Below, piece after piece: positions 58,141-64,000 of a stretch of 64,000 nt of DNA. This DNA is from Cryptomeria japonica (taxonomy: Eukaryota; Streptophyta; Pinopsida; Cupressales; Cupressaceae): assembly GCF_030272615.1 (NCBI RefSeq), contig NC_081407.1, positions 101,231,897 through 101,295,896 on the forward strand. Reading direction: 5' to 3'. The position numbers and the translations under genes are program-made. Within the stretch, counting starts at the first letter, position 1, and each line of letters opens with the position of its first letter. The notes below the pieces were generated by a model that saw only the letters and a program-made list of their open reading frames with translations, was not told the DNA's origin and ran no database searches.

Positions 58141-61100
58141 GAACTTAAATAATGGAAAGCTGTAAACACAAGGATAAGACAAGAATGTAAATGCATACCC
58201 GGTGTTAAAATATGAATGAAAATGTTGGGGACGGGGGCGCAGGCACCACTGTCCTGATACTGTTCCGAAAACTGCCCCTGAAACTGTTGTTTTGCACTAT
58301 GGAAAACTGTCGGAAATGCTATCTGTCCGGAGGACTAGGGCGCCCAGCGCCCCTGTCCCAGGGACCAGGGCGCCCCACACCCCTATCCTAGTCTTTTGCT
58401 CTGAGATTTGGTGTGAAGTTCTGTCTCGGCCTGCTTTTCCCGAATTTGCAACTTGCGGCATCGTCCGAATCCCGAAACCTGCACTTATATCTAAAAAGGG
58501 TATGGTGGGCAGCTATATAGGGTTTTGCCTTAGTCAAACCCCCGCTTCAGTGATTTCCACCTCCACGAATAGCCAAGTTGTATTGTAAAAGTAATGTGTG
58601 TGCAGACCTTGTGTGTGTGCAAGATCCTAAAATGCAAGTAAGCAAACTAGAGCAACCTAGAAAGTAAACCCTAATTGCTTGTAAATGATAATGTAAATGC
58701 TCCAAATCAAGATGCAAAGTGATCTAAAGCATGAATACAAATGATATAATGAGGCTTATGCAAAGACATGAAAACAACATGAAATCATACCCAACCCCAA
58801 GGGAGGGGTACAAGCCAATCTTCAGTCAGTGATCCCTTATTGCTCTTCAATGCCTTCAAAGCCCTAAATGGATGAATGAAATTGATGAATGCTTGATGGA
58901 TGGATGTTGAATGTTGTTGAAGTCTTCAAAGATCTGCTCTTTCACTGCATATGAGGTCCTGAAAACAAAATTCTGGATCCTTTCAAATGAAGAAAGAGAG
59001 CTCTTATGTATGAAACCCTAGGTCATAATTTCATCTTTTGGCCGACCTAGAGATTGAATATCCCACCAATTTCTTGGGGTTAAGCTTTATTTTATGATTG
59101 GATCGCCCTCCTAAAATTTCAGGAAAAATGTCCGGGACCATGTGCACTCCGGGTGCCATGGTCCTCTCTGGGTGCCATGGTCCCGACAATTTTTCACCAA
59201 ATTTTCAGGGCCGTTGGATATGATGATTTTAGGGAGAATCCCGAAGTTACAGGTGATTTCGAGATGTTTTGACCCCCGAAATCAAGCCCCCAAGTTTGAA
59301 ATAGGACCTAATTAAGGTTTTTGATTAAATGATGTATTGGAAGAATAAAATGAAAGGGGCACTCTTTAATGAAAAGGGCCCAACTTTATGATGTGGAAGA
59401 TGATAAAATAGAACCTTAGACCTAATTAATTTAATTAATTAAGTGCCAAAGGGGAAATGCAATGCAAAGTGCAAGATGCGCCAAGGCGGGAGCTAAACTA
59501 GGTGTGAAATTGTACCACCCTAGCAAGTGCGTACAATTTACGACGCTACATTTAGCCCCCACTTTAGCGGTCATATGAACACTGCGTGCATATGCAAGCT
59601 AAAGTACAGAAAAGTAAACATTATTTGAAAAAGGATATATCCATAAGTCTGTCGAATGAAGCCCCCAGCGGTATCTGCAGTACACAGTTAGGAACCACAC
59701 CCTACAAAACACATGTTAGATCACAAAATCACCTAATGCTTACTAAGGAAGGTGATGAAAATTCGAGGGTAGCTATATGTCCCCCCCTGTTTCAGCTTGC
59801 TAATTTTAGTGAGTTGAAACAGGGTATCATGTTTACCACTTCGAATTGTTAAAGAATATTGATGACAAATGCTCACAAGAAGATTTGATATGAGAACAAA
59901 AACTAATGGAGAATCATTTGGTAAGAAAGAGGACTAAATCTCAATTCCAACACAACAAAGAGTGTTAGGATTTGAGAGTTCTCTAACACAAGATGAAGGA
60001 TGTAAATGGAAACAAAATGCAAAGAGAAGAAAAGAAAGGAAAAAAAGAATGAATACACACATTGGTGATCCATGAGAAAAATAGTGAGAGAGAAAACATG
60101 GACTTCTCGCCCCTAGATCTTGTCTAGGTGATCCATGGGAAAAAGGACATGGAAAACTAGCCCCTAGAGTCTGTCTAGGTGATCCATGTAAGGGAGGAGA
60201 GTGAGAAAGTCTAGCCTTATGCCGCTAGTTCCACTCAACCTCGTGCATGTGTGTGTAAGGGAGGTTAGAAGCACCTCATAGGAGTCTATGCCCGAGTATG
60301 CTACAACCTGTATATGTATAGTACAAAAGCGTGACATCTCGCTCTAAGAGTTTGTGCTCTGGTTCTGAGAATAATCACCTTGCATAAAAGAAAAATGGAG
60401 ACATCTCACTCTAAAAGTCTGTGCTCTGGTTCCGAGAATGACCTATTGCTCAAAAAGTGTAATGTTTATGTCATAAGCAAAGAGAAAGTGATTCTTAATG
60501 AAGGATGACGCTCTTTTTAACCCAATTGGGAGAGTGAATTCATTATGGATGTATTTTACCAAGTGCAAAAGAGGTTGTAGTCAAGGACTTACACCTCTTG
60601 TAAGAGAGAATCCTTGAACAAACAACAACAAATGCATACGAGGAATAACATCAAGTAATAAAGTTCACACCATCCATGAAATAGGAAAAAGTGGATCCTT
60701 AGATAAAAATAAAGAAAGATCATTGCCTCCCAAGGATAAGGACAATGAGGACTTACACAATCTTCTAGGGAGAGATTTAGACATAAGCAAAATGTACTAC
60801 ATACTCACATGAGTTCATGCAAGCAAGACATTAGTGTATGTAAAAATGCTCCTCACAAGAAGTGGGTAGGATAAGAAAGAGAATACACATCCTCTCCCAT
60901 ATCTAGGAAAAGAGGATTCTAAAGAAAAGATGATCAATATTTCCACACTATTACCCCAAAGGGAAATTTTAACCATAAAAAGAAGAGATGTATGAAATCA
61001 CTCTTGTCCCCATAGGAACAAGAGATGACATAGAAAATTAGGCTATCATGTTGCTTCAAAAATATGATTGCACTTGAAATTGTACCATCATGAATGACAA

Positions 61101-61163
61101 TGAGCCCCCAGTAAATGAGCTACCAATGTCACATAATGATGAGCAACATAATAGCCATTAATG
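58141..61163. mobile_element. LTR-retroelement-like noncoding region with GCGCC motifs and short tandem duplications
   Basis: GC-rich words such as GGGCGCCCAGCGCCCCTGTCC (58329-58400) and GGACCATGTGCACTCCGG (59141-59215) recur in variant form at 62315-62470, 63065-63100 and 63850-63890, linking this stretch to the LTR-like sequence on the right. Tandem duplications: GGTGATCCATG...CCCCTAGA.TCTGTCTAG (60065-60190, two units of about 70 bp) and ACATCTC(G/A)CTCTAA.AGT.TGTGCTCTGGTTC (60335-60430, two units). No gag or pol motif is seen. Belonging to a long-LTR Gypsy (Tat/Ogre-like) element is inference. Confidence 0.45.
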
Positions 61164-62321
61164 TTATTTAAAGATATGATAGATTGAATGAGGTATTTGA
61201 ATATGACATGCTAAATGCTCAACTATAAGTGAGATAAAAAACATGTATAAAATTATAAAAATTGAAGAAGAAAAGTCACAAGAAATCTTAGAAGAGGGAT
61301 GAGTGTAATTTATTAGAGCCTTATCCCTGGAGGAAAGGACTTTATGATGAATAGAAGATAAAGATTCATAAGTGGATTTAGAAATTTGAGGGGAGTCGTA
61401 AAGAGATTTGTTCATCGCCAAGATTTCCTTATGAGGGGAATGAGAGTTGATAGAAGTAGAGGATGATTTAGTTGAAGTGAGATCATCATCACTACTAAAT
61501 ATAGCATTCACATTGAGAGATGGTCTTTTAGATGCTTTGGTGGGCTTAGAAAGATTATATCCAAGTCCAAATGAATGTTCATGCATGTTATGTTCTAACG
61601 GAATTTTAATTCCTTGTTCATTTGTGCCACAAACATTTCCACTATAGCCACTCTTAGCCAAAATATGAAAACCATGACCATAACGATTAGCCATTTCAGA
61701 AAGAGAAGGTAGTTTTTCATAAGACAAAGAATCAAATTCTTTAGAATTAGAGATGTGAGGAGAAGAAGTTTGAGAAGTAGCCACAAAATTATTGCTCATA
61801 GGTTCAGGTAAGACAGATTGATCTCTAGTTTCTTCCTTCTTTGTAACTTTAAGCTCTCTAGGAGGAACCCTATACTCACCTACAAAGGTGGGATTAAAGT
61901 CAAGAGATCCCCAATCGTCTTCTACGAGAACCTTCTCAGGATCAAAAGCCTCTTCATGTGTAGACTCAAGTCGAGAAGGATCTTCTTCAAGAACTTCAGA
62001 CTCCTCCAAAGAATTTTGATTATTAGAGGGTGATGATTCATCCATAGGTATTTTGTTTAAAGAGTCATCACTAGAAGAGGAAGGTCTAGAAGAACTCCCT
62101 TTGGAAGTAGATGTTTGCAAACAAGCTTGAAAATTAGTATCACTGTAGCATCCTAAAATTGTGACACTTGCAATTTCGACTGCATTTGGGTCTTCACGAT
62201 GGCGACGCAACACCGAACCTGAATGGAGACCCCGAAACTTGTTCATGACATCAAAAACTGCATTTTTCAGCACCCTGGCCTGATCCTCCTTGCACCCTGC
62301 TGTCCCTGGAGGTGGGACCAT
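61164..62321 (-). CDS. 385-codon open frame, Ser-rich, antisense in LTR-like sequence
   Basis: An intact frame from a start at 62321 to a TAA at 61164. The first residues (MVPPPGTAG) come from the edge of the 31-bp GCGCC repeat, so the real start may be later. The body is Ser/Asp/Glu-rich (SKGSSSRPSSSSDDSL; SEVLEEDPSRLESTHEE) with a more ordered segment (VEDDWGSLDFNPTFVGEYRV; SLSEMANRYGHGFHILAKSG) and ends with one hydrophobic, possibly membrane helix (SIFIILYMFFISLIVEHL). I recognise no family. An uninterrupted frame of this length is notable where all neighbours are broken. Antisense ORFs are known in Tat-type Gypsy elements, which would fit the context, but it may also be chance. Confidence 0.4.
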   Translation of the reverse strand: MVPPPGTAGCKEDQARVLKNAVFDVMNKFRGLHSGSVLRRHREDPNAVEIASVTILGCYSDTNFQACLQTSTSKGSSSRPSSSSDDSLNKIPMDESSPSNNQNSLEESEVLEEDPSRLESTHEEAFDPEKVLVEDDWGSLDFNPTFVGEYRVPPRELKVTKKEETRDQSVLPEPMSNNFVATSQTSSPHISNSKEFDSLSYEKLPSLSEMANRYGHGFHILAKSGYSGNVCGTNEQGIKIPLEHNMHEHSFGLGYNLSKPTKASKRPSLNVNAIFSSDDDLTSTKSSSTSINSHSPHKEILAMNKSLYDSPQISKSTYESLSSIHHKVLSSRDKALINYTHPSSKISCDFSSSIFIILYMFFISLIVEHLACHIQIPHSIYHIFK

Positions 62322-62469
62322 AGCGCCCAGCGCCCTGGTCCTTCAGGACCATAGCGCCCAGCGCCCTGGTCCTTCAGGACCATAGCGCCCAGCGCCCTGG
62401 TCCTTCAGGACCATGGCGCCCAGTGCCTTGGTCCCCCAAGACCATGGCGCCTAGCGCCCTGGTCCCTGG
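62315..62469. repeat. 31-bp tandem repeat, five units, each a potential hairpin
   Basis: Units start at 62315, 62346, 62377, 62408 and 62439. The consensus begins GGACCATAGCGCCCAGCGCC and ends CTGGTCCTTCA. GGACCA at one end and TGGTCC at the other are inverted repeats, so every unit can fold. Related single copies occur at 58340-58380, 59141-59215, 63065-63100 and 63850-63890. Confidence 0.92.
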
Positions 62470-62499
62470 CCCTATTTTGGGCCCGGTCTCTTTTGGGGC

Positions 62500-63460
62500 T
62501 TTGGGTCTTTATGTTTGCAATTGGAAAATAATCTTTCCTGGTCGGCCTAAGGTCAGAAAAATCAGTCTATCAACCCTAATTGACCAGTATATAAACTACA
62601 TTTTCCTCTCCCATTTAGGTAGATGAAAAGAGGAAGGACATATGTGTACAAGACGCGGAAGCAATATTCAAACATTCAAGCATTCCTTCAAGCAATTGAT
62701 CATTCTAAGTCTCCATTCAAGGCTAAGTGTTGCATTCAAGACAAGGATTCAACCATTGAAGAGGAGATCACATACAACATACAACATACAACAACATTTA
62801 CACCTTCGCATGTAAGAATACAAACATTCTTACAACAAGGTATCAAGTACTTGTTTACATTACAATCATTTACATTTACAGCATTCTCATTTCTTGGTTA
62901 ATTCCAAAACCGGGGTTTGACCTAAGGGCAAACCCCTAATCCCTAACCCCCCAATTGTCCTCACTTTTCTGTGTGTAGGTTGTAGGTACGCGGCTGTAAT
63001 TGAAGATCCGGAATCCTTGTGTAGAGACGAACAGATCCCCCTTCGTTTCGCGGATTTTTCAGAGGACCGTGTGCACGCCGGGCGCCATCGTCCTGTCAAC
63101 TTTTGCTCAAATTTGTAGGACAGTGCCATCTCGACATTTTACTACTAATTCCAGGTTCGCAGCTTCATCCTATTTTCCTATCTCTGTTTATAAGTGAATC
63201 TTTCTCACTTTTCATGCATTCCTAGCTTAATCCTTCTATCTACATTCTTTACAAAAGAGGGTAGCCTTGCTGTCTTAACCCTTGAAACTCATTTAGAATC
63301 CAATCTTGTATTGTGTGGGATTGGATCTTGTGGGTTTCAACTCCTCTTTTGAATATAAAGTCTCCCCTAAGTGAAAACCGTCAACCCTAGTGGCCTCCTT
63401 CCCCTCTCCTCGGAGTGGTGGGGGGAACACTTAGGGTTCGCTCACGATTTTCCGCTTTAC
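62500..63460 (+). repeat. Probable LTR 3' part (promoter, R, U5)
   Basis: The stretch ends TTTACA at 63460, just before a primer-binding-like site, as an LTR does. It contains a TATA-like box (62589) and long, non-coding, mostly unique sequence with CATACAACATACAACA repeats (62771-62795). Its 5' limit cannot be set because the second LTR is not in the window; it may reach back through the 31-bp array or further. Confidence 0.5.
62587..62596 (+). promoter_or_regulatory. TATA-like box in the probable LTR
   Basis: AGTATATAAACTAC (62587-62600) is a good plant TATA box. Transcription would start about 30 bases downstream and run toward the primer-binding-like site. Confidence 0.45.
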
Positions 63461-63463
63461 ATT

Positions 63464-63482
63464 TTGGTGAACCCGACGTGAA
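63464..63482 (+). other. Primer-binding-site-like sequence after the LTR
   Basis: TGGTGAACCCGACGTGAAC begins with TGG, complementary to a tRNA CCA end, three bases after the terminal CA of the LTR-like sequence. The tRNA is not identified; it is not initiator Met. Position and form support a 5' LTR to the left and an element body running off the right edge. Confidence 0.5.
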
Positions 63483-64000
63483 CATCCTTTCTGATTATTC
63501 ATGGTTAGATCTGAAAATTGGATGCCTTGATTACATTTCCATGTTTGATCTTTTGCAAATTTTAGAGGTTAATTGCATAAAAAACCCTAAATTTTCTTTT
63601 TAGTAATTAAGCTTACGAAATGTGTAATTGTTAATGCTTGTTTCAGATCTACCCTTCTATTGCAAATCATCAATTCATATTTGTGCTTTAATTCTAAAAA
63701 TTAAGTGGTTAAGTGTCAAAACCCTAATTTTTAAAACCCTCTTGATTCAACCTTTGACTGACAATTTCACTGATCAAAACATCTCCAAATCAGCTGTAAC
63801 TTTGGATTCCGCAACAAAATCATAATATCTTTCATCCCTGAAAATTTGGAAAAAAGTTGCGAGGACCGTGTGCACCCCGAGCGCCATCGTCCCTGACATT
63901 TTTTCCAAAATTTTGGGAGCTAGATCTTACTGTATTTTTTTGCTAAAATCTAGAATTTTGGCTGATTTTATCAATTACAACACTTTCAAAATTAAAGTCA
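63483..64000 (+). other. Leader of the LTR element that runs off the window
   Basis: T-rich non-coding sequence with one more copy of the GAGGACCGTGTGCACCCC / GAGCGCCATCGTCC motif (63859-63893). No gag start is seen before the window ends. Confidence 0.45.

Noticed and set aside
57852-58142. 96-codon frame, plus strand
   Set aside because: No motif, and it runs into LTR-like noncoding sequence; chance open frame likely.

Overview
This is a stretch of a large, repeat-rich plant nuclear genome. Everything recognisable is plant-type: a Ty3/Gypsy element primed by initiator-Met tRNA, plant LINEs with a C-terminal RNase H, PPR and LRR receptor-like pseudogenes, spliced genes with GT/AG introns, and AT-rich spacers. 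A conifer or other gymnosperm is my best guess, from the style of the decayed elements and the repeated GCGCC-rich LTR motifs at the right end; that is inference. I see no rRNA, tRNA, CRISPR or bacterial gene, and no gene that is clearly intact.

Layout. 1-6392: a minus-strand Ty3/Gypsy retrotransposon, followed by a degenerate telomere-like repeat (6393-8230) split by a 5'-truncated LINE with a 13-bp target-site duplication (TSD). 8260-15020: AT-rich spacer with decayed gene pieces (2-oxoglutarate dioxygenase exons, two PPR fragments) and a second LINE-like fragment. 15046-23449: a full-length 8.4-kb LINE with a 21-bp TSD, ORF1 and ORF2 overlapping by ATGA, and an extra ORF downstream of RNase H. 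24668-24771: a SINE remnant with a 15-bp TSD. 25406-28443: an LRR receptor-like protein pseudogene (minus).

29050-52690 is the most unusual part. Two multi-exon genes converge: gene A (+, 30525-33379, about 11 exons) and gene B (-, 40990-37925, 3 exons), which looks like a DDE-type transposase that I cannot place in a named superfamily. A 359/348-bp satellite of about ten units lies between them. Small palindromes lie upstream of both genes. Outside them are a 1.5-kb GA-rich tract, a decayed pogo-like transposase gene, two foldback MITE-like hairpins, and long inverted-repeat segments (left 29050-30250, right 47345-52690). The right side has an expanded 123-bp subterminal array. The layout is like a large terminal-inverted-repeat transposon with convergent genes, reminiscent of MuDR in architecture only.

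58140-64000 holds GCGCC-rich, LTR-like sequence with a 31-bp tandem repeat, an antisense 385-codon ORF, and an LTR end followed by a primer-binding-like site, from which another LTR element runs off the window.

A theme across the window: unrelated coding remnants (LINE, LRR gene, gene A, gene B, pogo) keep their reading frames over long distances but are broken by in-frame stops, nearly all of which are one C-to-T or G-to-A step from CGA, CAG, CAA or TGG. This fits decay by deamination of methylated cytosine.
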